A DNA stretch of 64,000 nt from CALBZG01 sp964486295 (GCA_964486295.1 CAZAMF010000006.1:43497-107496), one strand, 5' to 3'. Positions 1-9,321 are shown, counted from the first letter of the stretch. Notes: a model not told the origin generated them from the letters alone. Translations and numbers: made by a program.

Positions 1-22
1 TTGCTTGATAAGGAGGAACAGC

Positions 23-1447
23 ATGGCATTCGGCTTTTTTAAGAAACAAACGGCAGCAGATACGATTTTTATCAACGGGAGGATCTACACGCAAAATCCC
101 GACCAGCCATGGGCTAACGCGGTAGCCGTTGCTGACGGAGAAATTATCGCTGTGGGGGACACCGAGGAAATTCTGGAAGATTTTGAAGATGACGATACCG
201 AGCTTGTAGATCTGGAAGGGAATGTGATGACGCCCGGTCTGATCGACACAGCAGGCCATCCCGTTATTAAATCCTTCGGGAATCTTTGTTTTATGATGGA
301 GCCCTATTGGGATACACAACAGTGTATTGACGAATACTCAAATTATCTGGAACTAAATCCCGATAAAGAAACGGTTTTTGCTTTCGGATACAATGAAAAG
401 ATTCTAGCCGGAACGGATCCGGTGGAAGCGATGAAAATGCTGGATCAAGTTGCTGAAGACATTCCTGTTGCAGCATTAGCTGCCGGAGGGCTTCATCTCT
501 GGATGAACAGCAGAGCTGCCCAATTGGTGCGTGAAACAGCAGAAGAGGAGGAGGTTGAACAGATCAATCTTTCATATGCGCTCGGTATTCTGGCACCCGT
601 GGATTCCGATGAACTGCTTGAACAAGTGCTGAACCGCGCCGGCGAATACTGCAATGCGGGCTTTACCAGCGTTTTTGACTGCGGAGCCCCTGACTATTTT
701 TTAACTCTCTATCAAGGTGAACTGGTTAACATGTATCAGGAAGATCTTTTCAAACAAAGATTTTTCGGATCACTTTTAGTAAACCGAAACGTTGACCGTA
801 ACAGCCTGGTAGCCAAGTTGATGCAAAACAGGACCAATTGTGCCGAATTGAATAATATTATAAACTTTAATACTCTGAAACTCGTGGTGGATAGAACGGA
901 TGCAGAAAAGTCCGTAATTACGGCGGAAGCTTTACCGGGGCTGGCTATGGCTGCTGCGGAGAGAAACTTCGATGTTCATGCTGATGCGGTGGGCGAAGGT
1001 GCGGCAGCCGATATCATGAAGGCATTTGACTATGTGAGGAGCGCCGGCTATAAGCGCAATGTCCTTGTACTGGCCACCGAACAGGAACTCAGCGATGAAG
1101 AGAAAGAAAATTATCTCGCTATCGGAGATGTGATCACGGTGCCATCCACGCTGCCATCCAATATTGATTATCCGGCTCTGGCAGGAGCCGACACGATGGA
1201 GGAGGCCATCAGGAGACTGACCGTTCAGGCTGCTGAACAGCTTGGAATGGAAGAGAAAATGGGTTCCATAGAAGAAGGGAAATATGCAGACTTCACAATC
1301 TTCGAATCCGACCCGTTTATTCATAAGGCTTCGGAATTCGGAAATCAGGATGTCACAATGACTGTGGTGGCAGGCGTCATTGTATATGATGCCGAAGAGT
1401 ATAATATGAGTTCATGGTATGAACTGCTGTCACAGCAGCAGTACTGA
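23..1447 (+). CDS. Amidohydrolase-superfamily (YtcJ-like) protein with degenerate metal site
   Basis: 474 aa. ATG at 23 follows the strong AAGGAGG at 10-16. The fold is recognisable from the N-terminal beta domain (FINGRIYT, AVADGEIIAVG), the strand-1 segment PGLIDTAGHP (residues 71-80) and the closing GKYADFTIFESDPF. Family members normally carry a HxH metal motif after PGxxD; here only one His remains (TAGH). The later His of the strand preceding the barrel end is also not obvious (VLVLATEQELSDEE). The fold is therefore clear, but hydrolase activity is doubtful. It is 28 bp upstream of alanine racemase on the same strand and may be co-transcribed. Substrate unknown. Confidence 0.75.
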   Translation: MAFGFFKKQTAADTIFINGRIYTQNPDQPWANAVAVADGEIIAVGDTEEILEDFEDDDTELVDLEGNVMTPGLIDTAGHPVIKSFGNLCFMMEPYWDTQQCIDEYSNYLELNPDKETVFAFGYNEKILAGTDPVEAMKMLDQVAEDIPVAALAAGGLHLWMNSRAAQLVRETAEEEEVEQINLSYALGILAPVDSDELLEQVLNRAGEYCNAGFTSVFDCGAPDYFLTLYQGELVNMYQEDLFKQRFFGSLLVNRNVDRNSLVAKLMQNRTNCAELNNIINFNTLKLVVDRTDAEKSVITAEALPGLAMAAAERNFDVHADAVGEGAAADIMKAFDYVRSAGYKRNVLVLATEQELSDEEKENYLAIGDVITVPSTLPSNIDYPALAGADTMEEAIRRLTVQAAEQLGMEEKMGSIEEGKYADFTIFESDPFIHKASEFGNQDVTMTVVAGVIVYDAEEYNMSSWYELLSQQQY

Positions 1448-1475
1448 AACCGATATACGGGAAAGGTAACCTTGC

Positions 1476-2621
1476 ATGTTTAAAGACACTCTTCGACCCG
1501 CCTGGGTTGAGATCAATCTTGATCATTTACATCACAATATAAAAAACATCAAAGCAAAAGTCGGACCGGGATCGGAAATAATAGGGATCATAAAAGCGGA
1601 TGCTTACGGACATGGTGCACTGAAAGTGGCTGAAATCCTCCGGCTGAACGGAATAAAAATGTTCGGGGTAGCCAACGTCTATGAGGCGATTACTTTAAGA
1701 GAGGCGGGCTTTACAGAAGAGATCCTCGTTTTGGGCCTTATTCCTGATTTGCATGCCGGGGAACTGGTGAATCATGATCTGAGTGCTGTGATCTGCAGCT
1801 CCCAAAATGCTTTGGCTATTTCACTGGCCGGGCAGAAAACAGGCAAAACTACAGGGGTTTTCCTTGCGGTGGAGACTGGAATGGGACGAATCGGTTATCT
1901 GATGGAGGATGAAAATGATATCAGAAAAACCATGGAGGATATCAAACGGATACAGAAACTTCCGAACCTGAAGATCAAAGGACTTTTTTCGCATATGTCC
2001 ACCGCGGACGAAGCCGATCAATCTTTTTCGAGAATACAGGAAAAGAAGTTCAATGCTTTTCATCATCTGCTGATAGAAAGCGGGCTTGCAGTTCCCGTCA
2101 GGACTTTTGCAAACAGCGCCGGCATTATGGAGATCCCTTCGATTTATTTTGAAGCGGTTCGGCCGGGCATCGCCATTTACGGATGCTATCCGTCCGATCA
2201 GGTAGACAGAAGCAAACTGGATATCAAACCGGTCATGTCCGTCAAAGCCGATATAGTTTACTTGAAGGAGGTTCCACCCGGATTTTCAGTCAGCTATGGA
2301 CGGAAATTCATCACTTCCAGAAAAAGCAAAATCGCCACCATCAATCTCGGATATGCCGACGGCTTTCCGAGGCCATGGTCAAAGACCGGCAGAGTCATAG
2401 TAAACGGCCTGATCGTTCCTATCGCGGGCAATATCTGCATGGATCAGTGTATGATCGATGTGACGGATATACCGGATGTCAAGGTCGGAGATACGGCAAT
2501 CATCATGGGGTCGGATGGGCTGAATGAAATTACCGCCGAGGAACTGGCAAAAGCCACGAATACCATAAATTATGAAATCCTCTGCGGATTCGGTCAGAGG
2601 CTGCCCAAAGTATATGTTTGA
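1476..2621 (+). CDS. alr: Alanine racemase
   Basis: 381 aa, the normal family length. It interconverts L- and D-alanine for peptidoglycan, in the cytoplasm, with pyridoxal phosphate. The PLP lysine is Lys40 in IIKADAYGHG. The C-terminal beta domain carries the catalytic-tyrosine segment SVSYGRKF and the family signatures LGYADGFPR and GNICMDQCMIDVTDIP. ATG at 1476 is preceded by GGGAAAGG. It follows the amidohydrolase gene closely and is followed by an unrelated membrane protein gene 20 bp downstream, so these three may form one transcript. Confidence 0.95.
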   Translation: MFKDTLRPAWVEINLDHLHHNIKNIKAKVGPGSEIIGIIKADAYGHGALKVAEILRLNGIKMFGVANVYEAITLREAGFTEEILVLGLIPDLHAGELVNHDLSAVICSSQNALAISLAGQKTGKTTGVFLAVETGMGRIGYLMEDENDIRKTMEDIKRIQKLPNLKIKGLFSHMSTADEADQSFSRIQEKKFNAFHHLLIESGLAVPVRTFANSAGIMEIPSIYFEAVRPGIAIYGCYPSDQVDRSKLDIKPVMSVKADIVYLKEVPPGFSVSYGRKFITSRKSKIATINLGYADGFPRPWSKTGRVIVNGLIVPIAGNICMDQCMIDVTDIPDVKVGDTAIIMGSDGLNEITAEELAKATNTINYEILCGFGQRLPKVYV

Positions 2622-2640
2622 TTTTTCATAAGGTATCCGT

Positions 2641-3270
2641 ATGAAAAATACTTATTACAAGGTGTTTTGGCTGTTCATATTCTTCAGCGTATTCGGAGTT
2701 GTCAGCGAGGGTATTTACTGGATTCTGCGTTATGGCCATTTTGATCTTCGCGTGGGCCTGATCTATGGTCCCTTTTGCGAAGTATATGGGTTTGCTGTGG
2801 TTTTGCTATGGCTGGTTCTGAGGAACCGGAAGGATGAGAAACTGCCTGTTTTATTGATAATCGCCTATATCACAGCTGTTTCATTTGAACTGTTGGCGAA
2901 TATTCTTCAGGAAGCAGTATTCGGATATACCTCCTGGGAATACAGCAGCGAAATATCGCTGTTCGGCAGAGCAAACCTGCTTTATGCGATTCCGTGGGCG
3001 GTAGCGGGTGTGATGGTCGTCCGATATTTTTACCCCTGGTTCAGCGGCTTGATGGAAAAGATCCCGAAAAAAGCGGGTGCTTTTATAACCTGGGCGATGA
3101 TACTGTTCATGGTGTTTGATTTCGGCATTTCTGCGGCGGCAGTACACCGATACGACGAGAGATACCGCCACGTTTCTGCTGATAACAGGATCGATCTGTT
3201 TCTGGACCGTCACTTCCCGGATGCGTATCTGGAAGAAAAGTTTGCGCGTATAGACAATGGCAGAAAATAG
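2641..3270 (+). CDS. Polytopic membrane protein, putative ABC-transporter type IV (CmpB-like) family
   Basis: 209 aa with about five hydrophobic segments (residues ~8-28, 40-60, 68-88, 110-130, 145-165) and a charged C-terminal tail. The motif GPFCEVYGFAVVLLW resembles the GP-x-YG signature of the PF06541-type putative ABC permease family, common in Firmicutes and of unknown transport substrate. The ribosome site (AAGGT) is weak; it starts 19 bp after alanine racemase. Function is not established; only the membrane topology and family resemblance are supported. Confidence 0.6.
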   Translation: MKNTYYKVFWLFIFFSVFGVVSEGIYWILRYGHFDLRVGLIYGPFCEVYGFAVVLLWLVLRNRKDEKLPVLLIIAYITAVSFELLANILQEAVFGYTSWEYSSEISLFGRANLLYAIPWAVAGVMVVRYFYPWFSGLMEKIPKKAGAFITWAMILFMVFDFGISAAAVHRYDERYRHVSADNRIDLFLDRHFPDAYLEEKFARIDNGRK

Positions 3271-3342
3271 ATATACAATACATTGTGAAATCGGATGAGA
3301 CCTGTTAAACAAAACAAAGATTACATCAGGAAGGTATTCATT

Positions 3343-4566
3343 GTGAAGATTTTAATTACCAGTGAATGGTATACGCCGGCTATCAATGGTGTCGTAACGT
3401 CGGTGCTGAATTTACAAAACGAATTGGAAAAACTGGGGCATGAGGTCAGGATCCTCACGCTTTCGGCTACAATAAAATCACATGAAAAAAACGGTGTGAC
3501 TTATTTAGGCTCTTTTGGCACGGGAAAAATCTATCCGGGCACCAGAGTAGCATTGTTCAGAGGAAATCAATATCTGCAGGAGCTTGTGGAATGGGAGCCC
3601 GACATCATCCATTCGCAATGTGAATTCAGTACATATCACATAGCCCGTCAAATATCAAAATTACTGAATATACCCATCGTACACACCTACCACACGGTAT
3701 ATGAAGACTACACCCATTATTTTTCACCTAACAAAAAATGGGGAACTGCCATGGTAGTTCGCTTCACCAGAAGAGTGCTGAACAGTGCTGACTGTGTGAT
3801 TGCGCCCACCGAAAAGGTGCGTGCTCTGCTCATAGGTTATGGTGTGAAACCGGAAATATACGTGGTTCCCACGGGGATCAACCTTGAAAAGTTTGATAAA
3901 ACGATGAGTGAATCGGAAAAAGCCGCGCTTCGCCATGAACTGGGCATCCCTTCGGGCAATAAGGTCATGGCATTTGTGGGGAGACTGGCAAAAGAAAAGA
4001 ACCTGGAAGAGATTATTTCCTATCTGGCAAAAGAGATTTCAATAGCTGGCAGGAAAGACCTGACCCTTCTGGTGGTTGGAGACGGACCTCACAGGAGTTA
4101 TTTGGAACAATATGCCGGTGAACTCGGAATTTCGCAAAATGTTGTTTTTGCCGGCATGGTGAAGTCCGAAAAAGTGGCATCTTATTATCAGCTGGGGGAT
4201 GTTTTTGTCAGTGCATCCAGCAGCGAGACACAGGGACTCACCTATATCGAAGCGCTGGCCAACGGGATCCCCGCTTTGTGCAGAAAAGACCCGAGCCTGG
4301 ATGCAGTTATCGCTGATGGATGGAATGGCTGGCAATACGAAACCTACGAAGATTTTATCCAACGGCTTAGCCAGATCATTGACGACAGGGCTGTGCAAAA
4401 ACAACTGTCCGAGAATGCAAGGGAAGTGGCCGAACAGAAGTTTTCTTCAGTTACTTTTGCAAAAAAAGTGGAGCAAATCTATAGAACCACGATACTCCGG
4501 CAACAAGGAAAATATTATGAAGAAGCCGAAAACCCTCCGGAAGGGACTTTGGTTGTCAATAAATAA
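3343..4566 (+). CDS. Family-4 glycosyltransferase (GT-B fold)
   Basis: 407 aa. The GTG at 3343 is chosen because AGGAAGG (3328-3334) stands 8 nt before it and the product then begins with the family's usual MKILITSEWYTP; an upstream in-frame ATG at 3295 lacks a ribosome site. The N-terminal acceptor domain has NGVVTSVLNLQNEL and the HTYHTVYEDYTHYF segment. The C-terminal donor domain shows FVGRLAKEKNLEEI, VVGDGPHR and the EX7E motif in SSSETQGLTYIEAL. This arrangement is like 1,2-diacylglycerol glucosyltransferases that make membrane glycolipids, so a glycolipid role is plausible but not proven. Confidence 0.85.
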   Translation: MKILITSEWYTPAINGVVTSVLNLQNELEKLGHEVRILTLSATIKSHEKNGVTYLGSFGTGKIYPGTRVALFRGNQYLQELVEWEPDIIHSQCEFSTYHIARQISKLLNIPIVHTYHTVYEDYTHYFSPNKKWGTAMVVRFTRRVLNSADCVIAPTEKVRALLIGYGVKPEIYVVPTGINLEKFDKTMSESEKAALRHELGIPSGNKVMAFVGRLAKEKNLEEIISYLAKEISIAGRKDLTLLVVGDGPHRSYLEQYAGELGISQNVVFAGMVKSEKVASYYQLGDVFVSASSSETQGLTYIEALANGIPALCRKDPSLDAVIADGWNGWQYETYEDFIQRLSQIIDDRAVQKQLSENAREVAEQKFSSVTFAKKVEQIYRTTILRQQGKYYEEAENPPEGTLVVNK

Positions 4567-4611
4567 AGAGGCATTCCATTGATGGATTCCGAATTTCTTA
4601 AAGCTTTTGAG

Positions 4612-4680
4612 GACAAACCCTCGGCAGTGCAGTCAAGAAAGACTGCATGAAAAGAGGTTTGTTTAGCAGAAGCTTTTTTT
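4612..4680 (+). terminator. Possible terminator behind the glycosyltransferase gene
   Basis: A nested hairpin: an outer imperfect pairing of ACAAACC...TC with GAGGTTTGT, and an inner perfect TGCAGTC/GACTGCA (4628-4634 with 4641-4647). A run of seven T lies at 4674-4680 but about 12 nt past the stem, so termination is plausible rather than clear. Confidence 0.35.
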
Positions 4681-4690
4681 GATAAAATGT

Positions 4691-4718
4691 TTGAACATTG
4701 CGAAAAAGGTGATATAAT
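4691..4718 (+). promoter_or_regulatory. Sigma-A promoter for the DUF1508 gene
   Basis: TTGAAC at 4691-4696, 16-bp spacer, TATAAT at 4713-4718, about 80 bp before the start codon. Confidence 0.65.
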
Positions 4719-4797
4719 AATTTCGTGAATTTTATGAAATCAATAACAAAAACATGAAGCTTTTATCCATTTTATTCATTATAAAGGGGGAATGCGG

Positions 4798-4983
4798 ATG
4801 ACCGGAAAATTTGTTATTAGAGACACGAAAACGGGCATAAAGTTCGATTTAAGAGCGGGCAACAGTCAGGTTATTTTGACTTCTGAAGTATATTCATCCC
4901 TGGCAGCCTGCAGAAAAGGTATTGAAAGTGTAAGGAACAATGCTCCGGACGCAATCGTTATAGAAGAAAAGAAAGAAACTTAA
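4798..4983 (+). CDS. Small YegP/DUF1508-type protein
   Basis: 61 aa. A single copy of the YegP-like beta-beta-alpha repeat: GKFVIRDTKTG..KFDLRAGNSQVILTSE, then SSLAACRKGIESVRNNAP, the usual spacing of this domain. ATG at 4798 is preferred over ATG 4792 because AAAGGGGG (4783-4790) sits 7 nt upstream of 4798 but touches 4792. It is monocistronic, with its own promoter at 4691 and a strong terminator at 5002. The biochemical role of the family is unknown. Confidence 0.8.
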   Translation: MTGKFVIRDTKTGIKFDLRAGNSQVILTSEVYSSLAACRKGIESVRNNAPDAIVIEEKKET

Positions 4984-5001
4984 AGCATCCTTTAATTCCT
5001 A

Positions 5002-5035
5002 AAAATGGCCGCCCTTGAAAAAGGGGGGCCATTTT
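5002..5035 (+). terminator. Intrinsic terminator
   Basis: Near-perfect stem of AAAATGGCCGCCC (5002-5014) with GGGGGGCCATTTT (5023-5035); the T-rich arm serves as the U tract. Confidence 0.85.
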
Positions 5036-5105
5036 GCTATACTTGTTTTTATTATTTCATTACAATTAGTGCGTAGGCATTGAAAATAAAATTCGGAGGA
5101 CCCGA

Positions 5106-6713
5106 ATGAAAAATCGACTTATCAAGCCAATCGATCAGGAACTCAGCGAGTATCTTCGGGATGAATCCCGTGCTGTGGGTACGGCCGGTAGCATTTCCTT
5201 TCCCAGATGCCTAGAAGAAGTCATAAATGTTATCAAAGAGCTGTATGATCAGGACATACCAGTCACGATCCAAGGAGCCAGAACCGGCCTTGCGGGGGGA
5301 GCGGTTCCACTGGGGGGCCATGTCATGAACCTGTCCAGAATGAATGCCGTGTCGGGGATGGAAATTGGAGAAGACGGCAGGTTTACCGTTCGCTGTGAAG
5401 CAGGAGTCGTACTTTCACAGCTGAATAAAATGATCGAAAGCAGGAAATTCGACCTCTCAAAATGGAACAAGGATTCCAGGGAAGCATATAAGGTATTTTT
5501 GAATGCGGAGGAGCAGTTTTTCAGCCCTGATCCCACCGAAGCTTCCGCAACGATCGGCGGCATGGTTGCCAACAACGCATCAGGGGCGAGAAGCTACCTG
5601 TATGGGTCCACACGGGATCATGTAATCGCTTTAAAAATTGTTCTTTTCAATGGGGATACGCTCTCTCTCCGCCGGGGACAGCACTTTGCAAGCGGCAGAA
5701 ACTTAAGTATTCTGTCAGATCAGGGCTACAGATTCGATACGGCCTTACCGACGTATAAAATGCCGGAAACGAAAAACGCTTCCGGATATTATATTGAGGA
5801 TGATATGGACGCCATCGATTTATTTATAGGATCCGGAGGAACCCTGGGAATTATTACAGAAATCGAAGTTGGGCTTTTACCTGCCCCAAAAGTTATCTGG
5901 GGTGTGAATTTCTGCTTTGCCGAGGAGAAGCAGGCAATCCGTTTTGTCGAAACCGTAAGATCGCAAGTGGACAATATTGCATCACTGGAGTTCTATGACG
6001 GCTTCGCCCTTGCGATTCTCAGGAACCAGAAAGAAGAAAACCCGGCTTTTGCTAAACTTCGCCCTGTGGAAAAAAGAATTAACAGTGTTATTTATGTCGA
6101 GCTGCACTGTGATGATGAAGAAGCCGCCTTGAAAAATCTTGTACAATTAGCAGACAAAATGAAAGAATCCAGAGGAGACGCTAAAGATACCCTGGTTGCC
6201 CGCACCGTTTCCGATCGAGACAGCCTCTATTTTTTCAGGCATGCGGTACCGGAAAGTGTAAACATGCTTATCGATAACAGAAGAAAAGTAAATCCGGTCA
6301 TCAAGAAACTCGCGGCCGATATGGCCGTACCCGACCGATACCTGAGCGACATTATGGAACTGTACCGAACCATGCTGAAGCAATATGATCTGGAAGCAGC
6401 GATCTGGGGACACATCGGAGACAACCACCTGCATGTGAATATATTGCCGAGAGATGCATCCGACTATGAAAAGGGTCAGGCTCTATACCGCAAATGGTCA
6501 TCTATGGTTTCAAAGTTCGGGGGAGCCGTATCAGCAGAACATGGCATCGGGAAGTTGAAAACGGATCAGTTGAAACTGATGTATGGCGAAAAGCATATTG
6601 AAGAAATGCGTATGCTGAAGAAAGTTTTTGACCCCCATGAATTGTTGTGTCCGGGAAATTTCTTTGAGATTCGGAAAAATGGCAGGATCGATTGCGGAGG
6701 TGAGGATCTATGA
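5106..6713 (+). CDS. FAD-linked 2-hydroxyacid (lactate-type) dehydrogenase, GlcD/LctD family
   Basis: 535 aa. FAD-binding PCMH domain over roughly residues 30-250 (TIQGARTGLAGGAVPLGG, DPTEASATIGGMVANNASG, GSGGTLGIITEIEVGLLP). The C-terminal substrate domain has the HIGDNHLHVN and SAEHGIGKLK histidine motifs and ends with the family's DPHELLCPGNFF. It overlaps etfB by 4 nt (ATGA) and is followed by an EtfA with ferredoxin domains. This gene trio has the composition of the electron-confurcating lactate dehydrogenase (LctBCD), in which lactate oxidation with NAD+ is driven by reduced ferredoxin. No lactate permease or racemase is adjacent, so another 2-hydroxyacid is possible. RBS GGAGG at 5096-5100. 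Confidence 0.85.
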   Translation: MKNRLIKPIDQELSEYLRDESRAVGTAGSISFPRCLEEVINVIKELYDQDIPVTIQGARTGLAGGAVPLGGHVMNLSRMNAVSGMEIGEDGRFTVRCEAGVVLSQLNKMIESRKFDLSKWNKDSREAYKVFLNAEEQFFSPDPTEASATIGGMVANNASGARSYLYGSTRDHVIALKIVLFNGDTLSLRRGQHFASGRNLSILSDQGYRFDTALPTYKMPETKNASGYYIEDDMDAIDLFIGSGGTLGIITEIEVGLLPAPKVIWGVNFCFAEEKQAIRFVETVRSQVDNIASLEFYDGFALAILRNQKEENPAFAKLRPVEKRINSVIYVELHCDDEEAALKNLVQLADKMKESRGDAKDTLVARTVSDRDSLYFFRHAVPESVNMLIDNRRKVNPVIKKLAADMAVPDRYLSDIMELYRTMLKQYDLEAAIWGHIGDNHLHVNILPRDASDYEKGQALYRKWSSMVSKFGGAVSAEHGIGKLKTDQLKLMYGEKHIEEMRMLKKVFDPHELLCPGNFFEIRKNGRIDCGGEDL

Positions 6714-7489
6714 AGATTATGGTATGCATCAAACAGGTGCCTTCCACCAATGAAGTCAGCATGGATCCCGTTACGAACACCATCATAAGGGACAGCAGGC
6801 AATCAGTGATCAACCCGTTCGACACCTATGCCATTGAGCAGGCAGTCCGGTTGAAAGAATCCATAGGCGGAGAAGTCACCGTGATCAGCATGGGGATCCC
6901 GGGCACGGAAAGGCTGCTTCGGGATGCGGAAAGCCGCGGGGCTGACCGGGCTGTTCTTCTGACGGACAAGAATTTTGCGGGTGCTGATACACTGGCTACC
7001 TCCTATACTCTTTCCCTGGGTATAAAAAAATTGGGGCCTGTGGATTTGATCCTCTGCGGAAAAATGGCCGTCGACGGAGATACCGCACAGATCGGGCCGG
7101 AACTCGCAGAACAACTCAGGATCCCTCATGCGACGGATGTCTGCGAAATTATGGAAGCGTCATCGGAGGAAATCTTGTGCAGAAAAAACACGGATAACGG
7201 AGAGATGGCTCTTCGGATCAAACTGCCGGCCCTGCTGACTTTGTCCAAAGACATCAATCTTCCCCGGCTGCCTTCTATTCCGGGGGTGATGTTCAGTCTG
7301 TCTGCACCATTTGAGGTCTGGAATGCTGAGGAATTAAAAGCAGATCCCGGACGCATCGGACTGTTCGGATCTCCGACGCAAGTGGTGAAAACCTATGTAA
7401 TGCAGAGGCGAAGCGAAGCTCAAAATATAGATGGAGAGCCTGCCGCACAGGCAGAAAAAATTAAAAAACTGATCGAGGAGCTGCTATAG
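6710..7489 (+). CDS. etfB: Electron transfer flavoprotein beta subunit (LctB type)
   Basis: 259 aa. Begins KIMVCIKQVPSTNEV and carries the EtfB segments FDTYAIEQAVRLKE, GGEVTVISMG and CGKMAVDGDTAQIGPELAEQL, the loop involved in binding the beta-subunit nucleotide. It overlaps the stop codon of the dehydrogenase gene (ATGA) and is followed 1 nt later by etfA, so translation of all three is likely coupled. It pairs with the downstream EtfA rather than with the second Etf set at 52.6 kb. Confidence 0.92.
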   Translation: MKIMVCIKQVPSTNEVSMDPVTNTIIRDSRQSVINPFDTYAIEQAVRLKESIGGEVTVISMGIPGTERLLRDAESRGADRAVLLTDKNFAGADTLATSYTLSLGIKKLGPVDLILCGKMAVDGDTAQIGPELAEQLRIPHATDVCEIMEASSEEILCRKNTDNGEMALRIKLPALLTLSKDINLPRLPSIPGVMFSLSAPFEVWNAEELKADPGRIGLFGSPTQVVKTYVMQRRSEAQNIDGEPAAQAEKIKKLIEELL

Positions 7490-7490
7490 A

Positions 7491-8717
7491 ATGTCAATGT
7501 TGACGATAAATCCCGAGCAATGCACGGGATGCGGAATATGTGTCAGAAGCTGTGGGTTTCAGGCGCTTACCTTAATAAATCATAAAGCCGCGGTAAACGA
7601 AAACTGTACATTGTGCGGGATCTGTGAAGAAAGCTGCCCTTTTGATGCAATCAAAATCGCGAAAAAAGGCGTTGGCGGCATGGATGTTTCGCTATACAGC
7701 GGGGTTTGGGTTTTTGCAGAGCAGCACAAGGATAATGTTCTCCAGGTCGTTTTGGAACTTCTCGGAAAGGGGAGAGAACTTTCAGATGAGAAGGGCTGCC
7801 AGTTGACCGCGGTTTTGTTCGGAGAAAATATCAGGCCGGAAATTCCGGTTTTATTCGCATACGGAGCCGACCGGATCATCATATGTGAAGATCCGGAACT
7901 GGGCAAAAATCTGGATGAGGACTATACAACACTCTTCGAAAACCTCATCGGCCAATATAAACCGGAAATTCTTCTGTTTGGGGCAACCGGATTCGGACGT
8001 TCTCTCGCTCCCCGTATCGCTGCAAGGGTAGGAACAGGCCTGACCGCGGATTGTACTATGCTGGATATCGATAAGGAAACAGGGCTGCTGCGGCAGACAA
8101 GGCCGGCATTTGGAGGGAATCTGATGGCTACCATCATTTGCCCCGATCATCGGCCGCAGATGGCTACAGTCAGACCCGGAGTGATGTTGGCCAAGGAACC
8201 GGATTCCAACCGGAACGGTACCGATTCTGGAGGGAGCGGGCAGGAAATCATTGAATTACAGATGTGCGCGCCTGCCACAGAAGGTAAAAATATTGAAATG
8301 TTACGGGAAGTTCTGACCAAAAGAGTGAACAGCATTGCGGATGCCGAAATTATTGTATCTGCGGGACGCGGGATAGGATCCCAGAAGAACATGATCCTTG
8401 TGAAGAGACTGGCTGAGCTCATTGGCGCTCACATCGGGGTTTCAAGACCGCTGGTGGATATCGGATGGAGCGAATATAAAAATCAGATTGGCCAGACCGG
8501 TTCCTCCGTGGCTCCGAAACTTCTCATCACATGCGGCATTTCAGGCTCTGTGCAGCACCTGGCAGGTGTCGGGAACGTGCATACGATCATTGCTATCAAC
8601 AATGATCCGGAAGCGCCGATCTTCACGGTTGCCGACTATAAAGTGGTGGGTGATTGTGTCGAAATTCTTAAAAAACTGATTGCAGCATTCGAAGAAGAGC
8701 AAGGGAAGGAGTCCTAA
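7491..8717 (+). CDS. etfA: Electron transfer flavoprotein alpha subunit with N-terminal two-[4Fe-4S] domain (LctC type)
   Basis: 408 aa, about 80 longer than the EtfA at 53.4 kb because of an N-terminal ferredoxin module: CTGCGICVRSCG (residues ~11-22) and CTLCGICEESCP (~41-52). In the first motif the usual proline after the last Cys is Gly. The FAD domain is intact (SAGRGIGSQKN, GVSRPLVDIGW, IGQTGSSVAPKLLI, GISGSVQHLAG, ADYKVVGDC). A ferredoxin-carrying EtfA next to a GlcD-type dehydrogenase is the hallmark of bifurcating or confurcating lactate dehydrogenases and gives a direct entry for ferredoxin electrons. Confidence 0.92.
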   Translation: MSMLTINPEQCTGCGICVRSCGFQALTLINHKAAVNENCTLCGICEESCPFDAIKIAKKGVGGMDVSLYSGVWVFAEQHKDNVLQVVLELLGKGRELSDEKGCQLTAVLFGENIRPEIPVLFAYGADRIIICEDPELGKNLDEDYTTLFENLIGQYKPEILLFGATGFGRSLAPRIAARVGTGLTADCTMLDIDKETGLLRQTRPAFGGNLMATIICPDHRPQMATVRPGVMLAKEPDSNRNGTDSGGSGQEIIELQMCAPATEGKNIEMLREVLTKRVNSIADAEIIVSAGRGIGSQKNMILVKRLAELIGAHIGVSRPLVDIGWSEYKNQIGQTGSSVAPKLLITCGISGSVQHLAGVGNVHTIIAINNDPEAPIFTVADYKVVGDCVEILKKLIAAFEEEQGKES

Positions 8718-8719
8718 AT

Positions 8720-9295
8720 ATGGAGATGTATAGAAGAGAAGTTCCGTTATTTTCTTTATGCGGGCTGAATTGCGGACTTTGCCCGAGATATCATACCGAT
8801 GGGACATCGAAGTGCCCCGGTTGCGGAGGCCAGGATTTTCATCTGAAACATCCGGCCTGTGCAGTGATCACGTGCAATAAAAAGCACGACAATGTCGAAT
8901 ATTGCTTTCAATGTTCCTATTTTCCCTGTGATAGATATACCCGCGCCAATGAGGCGGACTCCTTCATCACATACAGGAAAGTCTTAACCGATTTTGAAAA
9001 AGCCCGTTTACAGGGATTGGAAAAATATCAGGAGGAACTGAACGAAAAAATCAATATTCTTCAAGATCTTCTTGAGCGTTTTAATGACGGCAGAAGGAAA
9101 AGCTTCTACTGCAACGCTGTGAATCTCATGGACATTTTAGATTTAAAGGAGATCATGGAGAAAATAAGTGTTGAGTTCTCGGGCGACGAGGATGGAAAAG
9201 AACTCGAACTGAAAGAAAAAGCCAATAGGATCGTTTCTCTTTTGAAGGCTAAAGCCGCCGAAAAAAATATCGCGCTGGATCTCCGTAAGACCTGA
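8720..9295 (+). CDS. DUF3795-type cysteine-rich protein
   Basis: 191 aa. The N-terminal half is the DUF3795 pattern: LCGLNCGLCPRYHTDGTSKCPGCGG, then CAVITCNKKH and EYCFQCSYFPCDRY, ten or more cysteines suited to metal binding (zinc or Fe-S not decided). The C-terminal half is charged and alpha-helical with no recognisable domain. It starts 2 nt after etfA, so it is probably the last gene of the lactate-dehydrogenase-type operon, and it converges with the 2-oxoacid oxidoreductase operon 26 bp away. Function unknown. Confidence 0.75.
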   Translation: MEMYRREVPLFSLCGLNCGLCPRYHTDGTSKCPGCGGQDFHLKHPACAVITCNKKHDNVEYCFQCSYFPCDRYTRANEADSFITYRKVLTDFEKARLQGLEKYQEELNEKINILQDLLERFNDGRRKSFYCNAVNLMDILDLKEIMEKISVEFSGDEDGKELELKEKANRIVSLLKAKAAEKNIALDLRKT

Positions 9296-9321
9296 TCCAA
9301 CGCGTAACATTTTCGTTCTGC

